Notes under the pieces: model-generated
The model's input: only the letters and a program-made list of their open reading frames with translations
The model's database searches: none
What the model was told of the DNA's origin: nothing
Source of the DNA: Paenibacillus validus NBRC 15382
Lineage (GTDB): Bacteria; Bacillota; Bacilli; Paenibacillales; NBRC-103111
Direction of reading: 5' to 3'
Assembly: GCF_004000985.1 (NCBI RefSeq)
Contig: NZ_BIMH01000023.1
Span: forward strand, 1-64,000
DNA: 64,000 nucleotides
Position numbers and translations under genes: made by a program
Shown here: positions 6,963 through 16,420 of the stretch, piece by piece
How positions within the stretch are numbered: position 1 is the stretch's first letter
Layout: each line of letters starts with the position of its first letter

Positions 6963-8510
6963 ATGTCCAAACCGCTCGATATGCTCACGATTAAAAATCG
7001 AATGACTTTGCCAGTTACCTTGGGCACGTATTTGTTAGCGCTGCTTACCCATGTTTTATTCCGTTGGGTAGAGGTGCTTCACACGCACCACGGCGTCGAT
7101 CTCGCCCATTATGCGCTCGTCCTGAACGGATTGCTGGTCGCCCCCGTTCTGTTCCTGGCGGCCGGCGCGGTTTTATTTGCGATGGGACGTCAGCGCTACG
7201 TGCCGGTAGCCAACGCACTCGCGATGACGTTCTCGAGCGTGTCGATGATTTTCGTAGCCGGAGGCATGGTGGAGTTTTTCTTCTCGGTCTTTATGGTCAT
7301 CGCTTTGATGGCGTTCTATGAAAGCACCGCGCTCATCTGGATGATGACGGCGGTATTCGCCCTGCAGTATGTATCGGCTTACGTATTTTATCCGGCGCTC
7401 GTCTTCGGCTCGGAAGGGTATGGGTGGATCCTGCTGGCCGTCGACCTGGTCTTCCTGCTGCTGACGGCGGGCACGACCATCTGGCAAATTTCCAAGAAGA
7501 AAGTGACTGTTGACCTGCTGGAGGCCGACAAGGCACAGAAGCTTCAGCTGCTGCTTCGGACACTTGAGCGGCTGAACGCCAGCTCGGGTCAGCTGGTTCA
7601 ATATGTGGAGCATTTGAACGGCAACGCGGACCGTACATTGGCGGAAAACCGCAGCATCACAGACGCGATGGAGCGGATGGCAGCGGCCACCGAAGAGCAG
7701 GCGCACAACAGTAAGGACAGCGCTCGCGCGATGGAGGAAATGGCGATTGGCGTGCAGCGGGTGGCGGAATCGTCCGGTACGGTGACCGAAGCGTCGCTCG
7801 GCATGGTACGCGAGGCGGAGAAGGGAAGCAGCACGATCGAGCATGCGGTGCGGCAGTTAGATTCGCTGAGGCACACTTCGCAGGAGGTGTCCGCCGAACT
7901 GGAGCGATTGGAGCGGCAATCGATGCAAATCGGCGAAATTGCAACGCTCATTTCGGGGATCGCGTCGCAGACGAATTTGCTGGCGTTGAACGCGGCTATT
8001 GAAGCGGCGCGCGCCGGTGAGCACGGCAGCGGCTTTGCCGTCGTCGCACACGAGGTTCGCAAGCTGGCCGAACAATCCGAATTGTCGGCCAGGCAGATCA
8101 AGACGTTGATCGAGGAGATTCAAGAAGCGACGACTTCGGCCGTGCGCGTGATGAGCTTGGGTTCGGTGGAGGTGGAGACGAGCCATAGCGCTGTGAACGA
8201 GGCCGGGGAAGTCTTTAAGCTGATCGTCGAAGAATCGCGCAAAGTATGCGATCAAATTCAAGAAATCTCTGCAACGGCTGAGCAAATGTCGGCGGGAACG
8301 GAGGAAGTGTCGGCCTCGCTGAACGAAGTGGCGCGGCTTTCCGAAGATCATGCTTCGGGCGTCCAGAAGGTGCTCCTCTCGTCGCAGCATCAGTTGAAAG
8401 CAATGGAGTCCATCACGACCGCGACGGAGGGATTGAACCGGCTGGCGCATGAATTGGAGGCTGTCTGCAGCGGATTGAAGGATGAGGCGTTCCGAAACGA
8501 AAAGCGGTAG
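6963..8510 (+). CDS. Membrane-anchored methyl-accepting chemotaxis protein
   Basis: A 515-residue receptor. The first ~175 residues form about six hydrophobic segments without a sizeable extracellular sensor domain, so the ligand is probably sensed within or at the membrane. The cytoplasmic part carries the hallmark hairpin tip [19 protein letters not shown] (then [16 protein letters not shown]) flanked by long coiled-coil arms. It should talk to CheA/CheW, none of which are in the window. The ATG at 6963 follows AAAAAGG by 11 nt. A bidirectional-looking terminator follows at 8641. Confidence 0.9.
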   Translation: MSKPLDMLTIKNRMTLPVTLGTYLLALLTHVLFRWVEVLHTHHGVDLAHYALVLNGLLVAPVLFLAAGAVLFAMGRQRYVPVANALAMTFSSVSMIFVAGGMVEFFFSVFMVIALMAFYESTALIWMMTAVFALQYVSAYVFYPALVFGSEGYGWILLAVDLVFLLLTAGTTIWQISKKKVTVDLLEADKAQKLQLLLRTLERLNASSGQLVQYVEHLNGNADRTLAENRSITDAMERMAAATEEQAHNSKDSARAMEEMAIGVQRVAESSGTVTEASLGMVREAEKGSSTIEHAVRQLDSLRHTSQEVSAELERLERQSMQIGEIATLISGIASQTNLLALNAAIEAARAGEHGSGFAVVAHEVRKLAEQSELSARQIKTLIEEIQEATTSAVRVMSLGSVEVETSHSAVNEAGEVFKLIVEESRKVCDQIQEISATAEQMSAGTEEVSASLNEVARLSEDHASGVQKVLLSSQHQLKAMESITTATEGLNRLAHELEAVCSGLKDEAFRNEKR

Positions 8511-8640
8511 TCGTCGCTGACGCAAGCAGGGCACTGCGTCAAGGCCGTCTGGATCAAGCGTCCGCTCGAATCGGGGAATCGAGGTACAGTGGCGCTTGAT
8601 TTGGCCGATTGGGGTAGAAGTAAGGTTCGTTAACAAAATA

Positions 8641-8680
8641 AGAAGCCTTCCATGTTCGACAAGGAAGGCTTCTATTTTTG
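8641..8680. terminator. Terminator between convergent chemoreceptor and nrdB genes
   Basis: AGAAGCCTTCC (8641-8651) pairs with GGAAGGCTTCT (8662-8672), followed by ATTTTTG on the plus strand; the minus-strand exit is also T-containing. Confidence 0.75.
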
Positions 8681-8775
8681 ACATTAGAACGGCCCAGAAC
8701 ACGGCAACTTCTCAACAGTAGCCGAACGCAGGTACTTATCCTTATCAGCGGACAATCCTGATACCCAATTTCCGC

Positions 8776-9813
8776 TTATAGATCGTCCCAGTTCAGATTC
8801 GACGATTTGCTGTAGTTTGTTACCTTTTGCTCGAAGAAGTCGGTCTTCATGCTGTTCATGTTGCTGAAGCTTTCGACCCATTTCATCGGATGTTCGACGA
8901 CCTCCGGATATAAAATGTCCAGTCCCAGCTTGCGCAGACGTTCGTTGGAAAGGTACTTGATATACTGATCCAAAATTTCGTTGCTCAGGCCGTTGATTTT
9001 GTTGTCGGTGATGTATTGGCCCCATTCGATTTCGTGTTGAACGGCGGTCCGCATCATGTTGCGCAGGTCCTCGACCAGCTCGTCGGTAAATATCTCCGGA
9101 TTTTCTTTGCGTATTTCCCGGAAAATATTCTGGAACAGCGCCAGGTGCGTCAGTTCGTCCCGCTGGATGTACTTGATCTCGGAGACGGTGCCAAGCATCT
9201 TGCCTTGGCGTCCAAGGGCGTAGAAGAAGCTGAACCCGCTGTAAAAGTACAAGCCTTCGAGAATGTAGTTGGCCATGATCGTGCGCATCAGGTTGTCCGT
9301 AGTCGGATTCTCGATAAACCGCTCATACAGGTCGGTAATGAACCGGTTGCGGCGTGCCAAATGTTTATCCTCGCGCCACTGGTTGTAAATGTCGTCACGC
9401 ACTTCTGCGGAGCAGACGCTGTCCAGGATGTAGGAGTAGCTTTGGCTGTGTACCGCTTCCTGGAACGTCTGCACGGTCAGGCACAGGTTCACCTCGGGCG
9501 CGGTAATGTATTCGTTGATGTTAGGCAAATTGGCCGTTTGCAGCGAATCGAGGAAGATCAGGAAGCTGATAATTTTATCATAGCTTTGCCGTTCCGCGGG
9601 AGATAGAAATTTATAATCCTTCGCATCCTGGGCGAGCGGAATTTCCTCCGGAATCCAGAAGTTGTTCATCATCGTCCGGTACATCTTCGTCGCCCAGTCG
9701 TATTTAACGTTATTCAGCTCGATCAGGTTCGTCGTATTGCCGCCAATCATGCGGCGTTTGCCCCAGTCCCGGTCGCCGTTCTCGTTAAAGAGCTTTTTCT
9801 TCTGCAAATCCAT
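8776..9813 (-). CDS. nrdB: Class I ribonucleotide reductase, small (beta) subunit
   Basis: A 345-residue ferritin-like protein that houses the metal-radical cofactor for deoxyribonucleotide synthesis. Metal-ligand regions are visible: FLIFLDSLQ, TFQEAVHSQSYSYIL (with the expected radical Tyr) and the later YIQRDELTHLALF. The ATG at 9813 follows GGGAGGG; the reading frame extends further upstream but without family similarity. It is 133 bp downstream of nrdA in the same direction, and no nrdI is nearby, which favours a class Ia-type enzyme over an NrdI-dependent one. Both genes are probably controlled by the NrdR boxes at 12373-12420. Confidence 0.94.
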   Translation of the reverse strand: MDLQKKKLFNENGDRDWGKRRMIGGNTTNLIELNNVKYDWATKMYRTMMNNFWIPEEIPLAQDAKDYKFLSPAERQSYDKIISFLIFLDSLQTANLPNINEYITAPEVNLCLTVQTFQEAVHSQSYSYILDSVCSAEVRDDIYNQWREDKHLARRNRFITDLYERFIENPTTDNLMRTIMANYILEGLYFYSGFSFFYALGRQGKMLGTVSEIKYIQRDELTHLALFQNIFREIRKENPEIFTDELVEDLRNMMRTAVQHEIEWGQYITDNKINGLSNEILDQYIKYLSNERLRKLGLDILYPEVVEHPMKWVESFSNMNSMKTDFFEQKVTNYSKSSNLNWDDL

Positions 9814-9881
9814 GGCTATCAAACCCTCCCATTGTATGACGCTCTGTCGCTTACTAAGCCTATCTATGCTTAACCATGCAA

Positions 9882-9900
9882 ACAGGGGCAAAGCCCCTGT
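9882..9900 (-). other. Perfect hairpin in the nrdA-nrdB spacer
   Basis: ACAGGGGC-AAA-GCCCCTGT (9882-9900) is a perfect 8-bp stem with a 3-nt loop. In the minus-strand transcript it is followed by TTTGC, not a clean T-run. It may be a leaky terminator, an RNase-processing site or a stabiliser that sets the nrdA:nrdB ratio. Confidence 0.55.
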
Positions 9901-9946
9901 CTAGCATTTCATATCCTGATGGTTCGTATGCATGATTCCGGCTTGC

Positions 9947-12172
9947 TTATGCGCTGCAGCTGACGCAATCTTCGACTTCCAAGCTTTTGTTGCGGACGTA
10001 ATAGACGGTTTTCAGGCCGTTCTCCCAAGCCGCCATGTACAGCTCGAGGAATTCGCGCGCCGACAGCTCGGGCGTGATGTACAGGTTGAACGATTGCGAT
10101 TGATCGATATGCCGCTGACGTGCGCCTGCAGCCTTGATGCTCCACAACTGGTCGATTCGATGGGCTTCCTTATAGTACCACATCGTTTCCTGCGACAAAT
10201 TCGGCGCCGTTTGCGGAATGACCGCATTTTTCTTCTCTTCCACGAAAAATTTGTTGAAGATCGGATCAATGCCTGCCGTCGATCCGGCGATGAGCGAAGT
10301 CGACGCCGTAGGGGCGATCGCGAACATCCAGCCGTTGCGGACGCCGTATTTCGCAACTTCCTCTTTTAACGCCAGCCATTCCGGGCTGTTGTAGCCTCTG
10401 GACTCGAAGTAAGCGCCGGATTGCCATTCGCTGCCTTCGAAGGCCGGGTAGGTGCCCTTCTCCTTCGCAATTTCCATCGATGCTTTAATGGCGTAGTAGT
10501 TCATCCACTCGTACACTTCGTCGGCTTTCGCCACATGCTCGTCGGACTCCCAGTTGATTTTCAGCTGCGCCAGCATTTGGTGGTAGCCGCTGGAGCCGAG
10601 GCCGACGGCACGGTATTTCTTATTCGTAATTTCCGCTTGCGGAATCGGGTAGTAGTTCAAGTCGATGACGTTGTCCATCATGCGCATTTGCGTCGTAACG
10701 ACGCGCTCGATATCTTCCTTCGTGTACACACGTCCCAAGTTGGTGGAGGACAGGTTGCACACCACGAAATCGCCGGATTTCACTTGCGAAGTGATAATGC
10801 CGTCTTCATGCGTCGTCTGGATGATCTCGGTCGGGCTCATGTTTTGGCAAATTTCCGTGCACAGGTTGGAGCAGTAGATCATGCCTTTATGCTTGTTCGG
10901 GTTGGCTCGGTTCACGGTGTCGCGGAAAAAGATGAACGGCGTTCCGGTTTCGAACGAGCTCGTCAAAATACGCTTCATAATATCGATCGCCGGGATTTCA
11001 TCCCTGGATATCTTCTCGTCGTTCACGCACTCGAGGTAGCGTTCTTCCCACTGCTCGCCGTACGAATCCTCGAGCGAGTAGCCTTTGTTTTTGCGCACTT
11101 CGTGCGGATCGAACAAATACCAGGAGCCGCGCTCCTGTACCGTCTTCATGAACAAGTCGGGGATACAAACGCCCGGGAAAATATCGTGCGCCTTCATCCG
11201 ATCGTCGCCGTTGTTCGTCTTCAGGTTCAAGAAGTCGAGAATGTCTTTATGCCATACGTCGAGGTATACCGCAACGGCTCCGGAGCGGACGCCGAGTTGG
11301 TCGACGGCGACGGCGGTGTTGTTGTAGTTTTTAATCCACGGCACGACGCCGCCGGCGACACCCTTGTATCCGCGGATGTTGGAGCCGCGGCTGCGCACCT
11401 TCCCGACGTATATCCCCATGCCGCCGCCATGCTTCGACACTTGCGCGAAGCTTTGGTCGACATTGTAAATGCCCCATAGGTTGTCCGGCACGGTGTCGAT
11501 GAAGCAGCTGGACAATTGATGCAGCGGCTTGCGCGCGTTCGCAAGCGTCGGCGTCGCCACGGTCATCTCAAGGCTGCTGAGCACGTCGTAGAACTGCTTC
11601 GCCCAGCGCAGCTTGTCCGATTCCTTCATGGCCAGATGCATCGCCACTCCCATGAACAGCTCTTGCGGCAGCTCAAGCACTTCCTTGTCCAAGCCGCGGA
11701 TCAGGTAGCGGTCGGACAACGTTTTGAGTCCGATATAGTTGAGCAGGTAATCTCGCTCCGGCTTGATGTAAGCGCCGAGCTCGTTGATTTCGTCGCGCGT
11801 GTAGTGCTCGAGGATATAAGTACCGTACAGGCCCAAATCGGTCAAGTATGTAACCAAGGAATACAGGTCGCCGTAACCGAAGTGACCGTATTTGCGGTTC
11901 AAGCGAGCTTCTTTATACAGGTCGTAGGCGAGCAGCTTGGCGGCCACGTACTGCCAGTTCGGCTGTTCCACGCTAGTTTTCTCAACAGCCACTTGAATGA
12001 GCAGTCGTTGAATTTCTTTCGTTGTAATGCCGTTTCGGAATAAAGGAAGGAGCGCCGTCTCAAGCTCGAGCGGATCGCACTCCGGGTAAGTTTCACAAGC
12101 GAAATCAATGACCTTTTTCATCTTGGCGAACACGAGTTCTTCTTTCGTGCCGTCGCGTTTTACGATAATCAT
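9947..12172 (-). CDS. nrdA: Class I ribonucleotide reductase, large (alpha) subunit
   Basis: A 741-residue catalytic subunit. An ATP-cone begins the protein (IIVKRDGTKEELVFAKMKKV), indicating allosteric activity control. Active-site features are the redox Cys in SSCFIDTV, the radical Cys in CSNLCTEI and the second redox Cys in FVVCNLSSTN; the C-terminal VEDCVSCSA supplies the thioredoxin-reducible CxxC pair. The ATG at 12172 follows AGAGGAG by 8 nt. It is transcribed toward nrdB. Two NrdR boxes lie about 200 bp upstream. Confidence 0.95.
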   Translation of the reverse strand: MIIVKRDGTKEELVFAKMKKVIDFACETYPECDPLELETALLPLFRNGITTKEIQRLLIQVAVEKTSVEQPNWQYVAAKLLAYDLYKEARLNRKYGHFGYGDLYSLVTYLTDLGLYGTYILEHYTRDEINELGAYIKPERDYLLNYIGLKTLSDRYLIRGLDKEVLELPQELFMGVAMHLAMKESDKLRWAKQFYDVLSSLEMTVATPTLANARKPLHQLSSCFIDTVPDNLWGIYNVDQSFAQVSKHGGGMGIYVGKVRSRGSNIRGYKGVAGGVVPWIKNYNNTAVAVDQLGVRSGAVAVYLDVWHKDILDFLNLKTNNGDDRMKAHDIFPGVCIPDLFMKTVQERGSWYLFDPHEVRKNKGYSLEDSYGEQWEERYLECVNDEKISRDEIPAIDIMKRILTSSFETGTPFIFFRDTVNRANPNKHKGMIYCSNLCTEICQNMSPTEIIQTTHEDGIITSQVKSGDFVVCNLSSTNLGRVYTKEDIERVVTTQMRMMDNVIDLNYYPIPQAEITNKKYRAVGLGSSGYHQMLAQLKINWESDEHVAKADEVYEWMNYYAIKASMEIAKEKGTYPAFEGSEWQSGAYFESRGYNSPEWLALKEEVAKYGVRNGWMFAIAPTASTSLIAGSTAGIDPIFNKFFVEEKKNAVIPQTAPNLSQETMWYYKEAHRIDQLWSIKAAGARQRHIDQSQSFNLYITPELSAREFLELYMAAWENGLKTVYYVRNKSLEVEDCVSCSA

Positions 12173-12620
12173 AAATCCAGCTCCTCTAAACGTAAAATGG
12201 TAGGGCGGGTCAAACGGCAAGGCGAATAAAAAGCACGCCGCAGCCGATTTGCTCGGCGGCAGCATGCCAGTGCATCATCTCGATGTTGTCGATCTCTTGT
12301 TGAATTACGTCGAATTTCGCGGAATTCCGTGTGTGAAGATTTCCGGAGAAAATTTCGATTTTGTTAAATTCCACACAATATATCGTGGTATTTGGTTATT
12401 CGCCCCACAATATATAGTTGTTCCGTTTGGGCGATAAGATGAATTTACATGATTGCACGTCGTTCTGTCAATCTCTTATTTCGCTGGAATTTGTCTATTC
12501 ATAGAACTGCTTTGGAAGTTAACGCGGATTTGGTTTAGCTTACACGTTTATGCTACATTTAAGGTTGGGAACACAAGCGCCAGGTTATCGGGCGTGCGTT
12601 GCCCGGGCAGAGGAGGAATG
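12173..12620. promoter_or_regulatory. Divergent intergenic region with two NrdR boxes
   Basis: The 448-bp gap between nrdA (minus) and the copper gene (plus) contains two matches to the NrdR box (consensus acaCwAtATaTwGtgt): ACACAATATATCGTGG at 12373-12388 and CCACAATATATAGTTG at 12405-12420. They are 32 bp apart, about three helical turns, as expected for cooperative NrdR repression. The stretch 12173-12370 would be a long nrdA leader; I see no riboswitch in it. Nothing convincing for copper control is visible before 12621. Confidence 0.82.
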
Positions 12621-14252
12621 ATGTTGAAGCGATTATTTTACTATATAGGCCTTGTAGCGATCTTATTGCTCAGCTTTATGCCGGCGCAGCCGGTCAGCGC
12701 GCATGCAGGTCTCGTCCAGGCGGTACCGGATGCGAACAGCGAGCTGCGGGAGTCCCCGGCTGCCGTCGCACTAACCTTTAATGAACGGCTGGAGGAAGGA
12801 CTCTATTATTTACGCGTCTATGATTCTAACAAGCGGAGGGTGACGGAACAGCCCGCCGTTTTGAACGAAGCGCACACCGTATTGACGCTGCAGCTGCCGC
12901 CGCTGGAGAAGGGGACCTATTTAACGACGTACCACGTGATCTCCGCAGACGGGCACCCGGTTGAGGGCAGCTATTTGTTCGCCGTCGGACAAACCCTGGA
13001 TACGCCGTCCGGCACGCAGCCCGATGCTTCGATGGAACACATGCACCGCCATGACGGTCTGCTGGACGCTTTCGGCACGAAAGACGTGCTGCAGTACGCG
13101 GCCCGTATTGCCTTTTATATGACGATGCTGGCGCTGACCGGCTGGCTGATGTGGATGCGTTGGTTCGGGGTCGACCGTCCGGATGACCTTCGTCTTTCCT
13201 TAAAAAGAATCGCAGTCGGCTTGCAGCAAACGTACACGATCGTTTACATCTTATTTATGGGCGCGCATTTGGGCGATTTGATCGGGGACGGCGGAACGGA
13301 CAGTCTCGTTCGGCTGTTTACGCAAACGACGATTGGCTACGCTTGGCTCGGCGGCCTGCTGCTGGCCCTGCTTTCCTTCGTATGCCTGTACCACCGGGCA
13401 TGGCTCGATTATGCGTGGGTGGCGCTCGTTTGGTTTGCCAAAAGCTTGCTCGGCCATGCCGCCGCGTTCGAGCCTCGAGGACAGACGCTGCTCCTCGATT
13501 GGCTTCACTTGGGAGCCGCTTCCGTATGGGTCGGCGGTTTGGTCATGCTTCTTTACTTCGCTAGTGCGAAGAAAGAAGCGTTTCGGGTATTTCTGCCGAT
13601 GTTTTCTTCCGCGGCGCTCTGGAGCGTTTTGCTGCTCGCCGTATCGGGCGCGATGTCCGTATTCATTTTCTTGCCGGACATCAGCTACGTCCTGGAGACG
13701 AGCTGGGGGTTATGGCTGCTCGCCAAAACCGCCCTCGTCCTGCTTGTTGTCTTGACAGCGGCCGTTATTCGCCGCCTATTCAAGCGCAAACGCGAGCGCA
13801 CGCTGGGGGTTCTCGTGCGAATTGACGCTGGTCTTATGGCTTGCATTGTTGTCATCGTCGGCATCTTCACGTATATGACTCCGCTGCCGCCCAATGAGCC
13901 GCTGCGCTGGCATGTGATGGGCGAGAAGCAGCATATGACGGCGCAAATTAGCCCGAATGCGCCGGGCGTGAACGATTTTACGGTGAAGGTATGGCTGCCG
14001 GAGAAGCTGGGGGAGCCGAAGCAGGTGCTGATGAAGCTGCATGCCAAGGAAATGCCGGACGTTGCCCCGTTTCAGGTGCCGCTGGAACCGGCGGAGGATA
14101 ATAGTGTCGAAGAATCTTTCGGGATGAAACGATACACCTATAAGGCACGGGGGGCGTATCTCCCGTATGCGGGGACATGGCAGCTGGAAGTGCGTGTCAT
14201 GGATTCCAACGATGATGAAACGGTATATCACAATGAAATCCGGATCTATTGA
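12621..14252 (+). CDS. CopC-CopD fusion copper resistance/uptake protein
   Basis: A ~543-residue membrane protein. A signal peptide ends near SAHAG, making His the mature N-terminus as in CopC copper sites; a CopC domain follows, with a second His in ISADGHPVEGSY. From ~residue 145 come about eight transmembrane segments of the CopD family, then a C-terminal extracytoplasmic domain. The layout is that of Bacillus YcnJ-type copper importers. AGGAGG at 12611-12616 favours ATG 12621, with ATG 12618 possible. It stands alone; no copper regulator is nearby. Confidence 0.86.
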   Translation: MLKRLFYYIGLVAILLLSFMPAQPVSAHAGLVQAVPDANSELRESPAAVALTFNERLEEGLYYLRVYDSNKRRVTEQPAVLNEAHTVLTLQLPPLEKGTYLTTYHVISADGHPVEGSYLFAVGQTLDTPSGTQPDASMEHMHRHDGLLDAFGTKDVLQYAARIAFYMTMLALTGWLMWMRWFGVDRPDDLRLSLKRIAVGLQQTYTIVYILFMGAHLGDLIGDGGTDSLVRLFTQTTIGYAWLGGLLLALLSFVCLYHRAWLDYAWVALVWFAKSLLGHAAAFEPRGQTLLLDWLHLGAASVWVGGLVMLLYFASAKKEAFRVFLPMFSSAALWSVLLLAVSGAMSVFIFLPDISYVLETSWGLWLLAKTALVLLVVLTAAVIRRLFKRKRERTLGVLVRIDAGLMACIVVIVGIFTYMTPLPPNEPLRWHVMGEKQHMTAQISPNAPGVNDFTVKVWLPEKLGEPKQVLMKLHAKEMPDVAPFQVPLEPAEDNSVEESFGMKRYTYKARGAYLPYAGTWQLEVRVMDSNDDETVYHNEIRIY

Positions 14253-14400
14253 ACCAAACGGATTTCGACATAATTCTGCCTTCTGCCCTCGGTTTTCTAG
14301 CCTTTAGATAGGACTTATAGACCAAAAAAATCTTGTCCTTTCGAACTAGGAACATTACAATAGGTTATATACCTTTAAGAAGAGGAAGCAGAGGCTTGTC

Positions 14401-16152
14401 ATGGTACAAATGCACAATACTTCGGATACGAATCCGAGGCGGGAGACGAAGTGGCACGAACATTTCATCTTTCTGCGATTGTGGTTCATTCTAGTCGGAA
14501 CTGAAATCGTTCTGCTTTCCTTGAAGGAAGTTATCGGCTGGACGAACGATTCATTGGATTACATCCGGTTAGCTGCAATTTCGCTTGTCGCCGCTCCGGT
14601 TCTTTACAAAACCATGAAGCGTATTCGTTCCAGCCGTCTTTTGAATATGGTGCTGGTCATCGTCGGTTGTATGATGGCTTTGGACCTCTTAGAAATGATG
14701 TTACGTTTGTTTGTCATGAGAGAGAGAAAGTGGTCCGCGGATCTGTTCGATATGGTGTTTCTCTTGCTTGTGACAGGACCTTTGTTATACGCGGTCGCCG
14801 GCGAAATTCGCCAACGTGAAAAAACGGTCCGTCAGCTTACCTATTTGGCCTATCACGATCAACTGACCGGGCTGCCTAACCGTCAAATGTTTCTACAGTC
14901 GCTGTCGCTAGCCATCGAGGCTGCCCGAACGTCCAACCGGCAACTGTCGGTCATGCTGATCGATTTGGACCGCTTCAAGCATGTGAATGAGACGTTCGGT
15001 CATGCTTTCGGCGATTTGCTGCTGATTGAAGCTGCGGAACGCTTGAAAGTCGGCCTGCGAGCGGGAGATGTCGTTTCCCGGCAAGGCGGCGATGAGTTCA
15101 CCGTGCTTGTTGAAGATACTGTGCTAGCCGGCGATGCGGAGAAGGTCGCGCAAAAAATCATCGGCCTGCTGAACCAACCGTTCTCGATGGAAGGACATGT
15201 GCTTCGCGTCGGCTGCAGCATCGGGATCGCCATGTACCCGCAGGACGGCGAAGATGCGATCACGCTGATGAAGAATGCCGATGCCGCGCTGTATCGCGCG
15301 AAGGACGGCGGCAAGAACGGCTATCAGTTCTATCAAGAGGAAATGAACGACACCGTCATCCAGAAGCTGGTGATGGAGGAGTGGCTTAACCAGGCGCTGG
15401 AAAAGGAAGAGTTTGTGCTGTACTACCAGCCGCAGGTCGATATTTTCAGCAGCCGAATTAACGGAATGGAAGCGCTGCTACGCTGGAATCATCCGCGTCT
15501 GGGCTTCATTTCTCCCAGTGAGTTCATTCCGCTTGCGGAAGAAACCGGCCTAATCCTTCCCATCGGGGAGTGGGTATTGCGCACGGCCTGCAAGCAAAAC
15601 AAAGCCTGGCAGCTTGCCGGCTTTACTCCATTGAAGATGGCGGTCAATATCTCGCCGCTCCAATTCCATCAGCAGAACTTCGTCGATATCGTGCTAAGGG
15701 CGCTCCAAGACAGCGGGTTGGAACCGCATTATTTGGAGCTTGAAGTTACTGAAAGCATCGCGATGTATCACGTCGATCGGGTTATCGAAAAGCTGCAAAC
15801 GCTGCGGGAATTAGGCGTACATATATCCATGGACGACTTCGGCACGGGCTATTCGTCGCTGAGCTACTTAAAGAAATTCCCGATCAACAAGCTGAAGATC
15901 GCGCAGCAGTTTGTCCGCGACATTACGGACGACCCCGACGATGCCGCCATCGTGCAAGCGATTATGGCGATGGCTCACAGCTTGAAGCTGAACGTCATTG
16001 CCGAAGGCGTGGAGACGGAGGAGCAGCTTTCGTTCCTTCTGGATGTCAAGTGCCGCGAGATCCAGGGTTTTATCTACTCAAGGCCGATTCCGGCAATGGA
16101 GTTTACGAATTTACTGCAGCGGGTATCGAGCAGTGGTGGAGCTGCTGTATGA
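14401..16152 (+). CDS. Membrane GGDEF-EAL c-di-GMP signalling protein
   Basis: A 583-residue protein with four N-terminal hydrophobic segments (to ~residue 135), a GGDEF domain with intact GGDEF at 229-233 and an RAGD I-site five residues before it, then an EAL domain (EAL at 357-359). EAL catalytic motifs are present: NISPLQ, EVTES, MDDFGTGYSS, LKIA and AEGVE. The Asp usually following LKI is Ala here, but the Lys is kept. It can therefore plausibly both make and break c-di-GMP. Start ATG behind AGAGG. A terminator follows. Confidence 0.93.
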   Translation: MVQMHNTSDTNPRRETKWHEHFIFLRLWFILVGTEIVLLSLKEVIGWTNDSLDYIRLAAISLVAAPVLYKTMKRIRSSRLLNMVLVIVGCMMALDLLEMMLRLFVMRERKWSADLFDMVFLLLVTGPLLYAVAGEIRQREKTVRQLTYLAYHDQLTGLPNRQMFLQSLSLAIEAARTSNRQLSVMLIDLDRFKHVNETFGHAFGDLLLIEAAERLKVGLRAGDVVSRQGGDEFTVLVEDTVLAGDAEKVAQKIIGLLNQPFSMEGHVLRVGCSIGIAMYPQDGEDAITLMKNADAALYRAKDGGKNGYQFYQEEMNDTVIQKLVMEEWLNQALEKEEFVLYYQPQVDIFSSRINGMEALLRWNHPRLGFISPSEFIPLAEETGLILPIGEWVLRTACKQNKAWQLAGFTPLKMAVNISPLQFHQQNFVDIVLRALQDSGLEPHYLELEVTESIAMYHVDRVIEKLQTLRELGVHISMDDFGTGYSSLSYLKKFPINKLKIAQQFVRDITDDPDDAAIVQAIMAMAHSLKLNVIAEGVETEEQLSFLLDVKCREIQGFIYSRPIPAMEFTNLLQRVSSSGGAAV

Positions 16153-16232
16153 AGGAGAGAGGATGCGGCATTGCTTTTGCTGAGCTCAAGCCTCTTGTTT
16201 ATTAACCACAGTCCCAGGAAGCAAAGAAATAA

Positions 16233-16270
16233 GACCGCTCACATTTATTAAGATGTGAAGCGGTTTTTTG
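16233..16270 (+). terminator. Terminator after the GGDEF-EAL gene
   Basis: ACCGCTCACAT pairs with ATGTGAAGCGGT with one bulge, followed by TTTTTT. Confidence 0.75.
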
Positions 16271-16365
16271 GCGTGGATGTACTTACCTAAAAAAGTGAGT
16301 CTGCCTGAGGACGTCCAACTTGTCGTCTCCGGTTCATGAAAGGCACGTATTCCTTCCGTGTGAAA

Positions 16366-16405
16366 CAAAAACTCCCGTCTCCACAAACGGTGGCCGAACG
16401 GGAGT
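16366..16405 (-). terminator. Terminator after the aldo/keto reductase gene
   Basis: ACTCCCGT (16371-16378) pairs with ACGGGAGT (16398-16405); on the minus strand the stem exits into TTTTTG. Confidence 0.7.
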
Positions 16406-16420
16406 ATGTGTCGGAAGGAG

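Noticed and set aside
10421-11479. 352-codon antisense frame in nrdA
   Set aside because: Produced by codon bias opposite a conserved gene; no ribosome site or family similarity.
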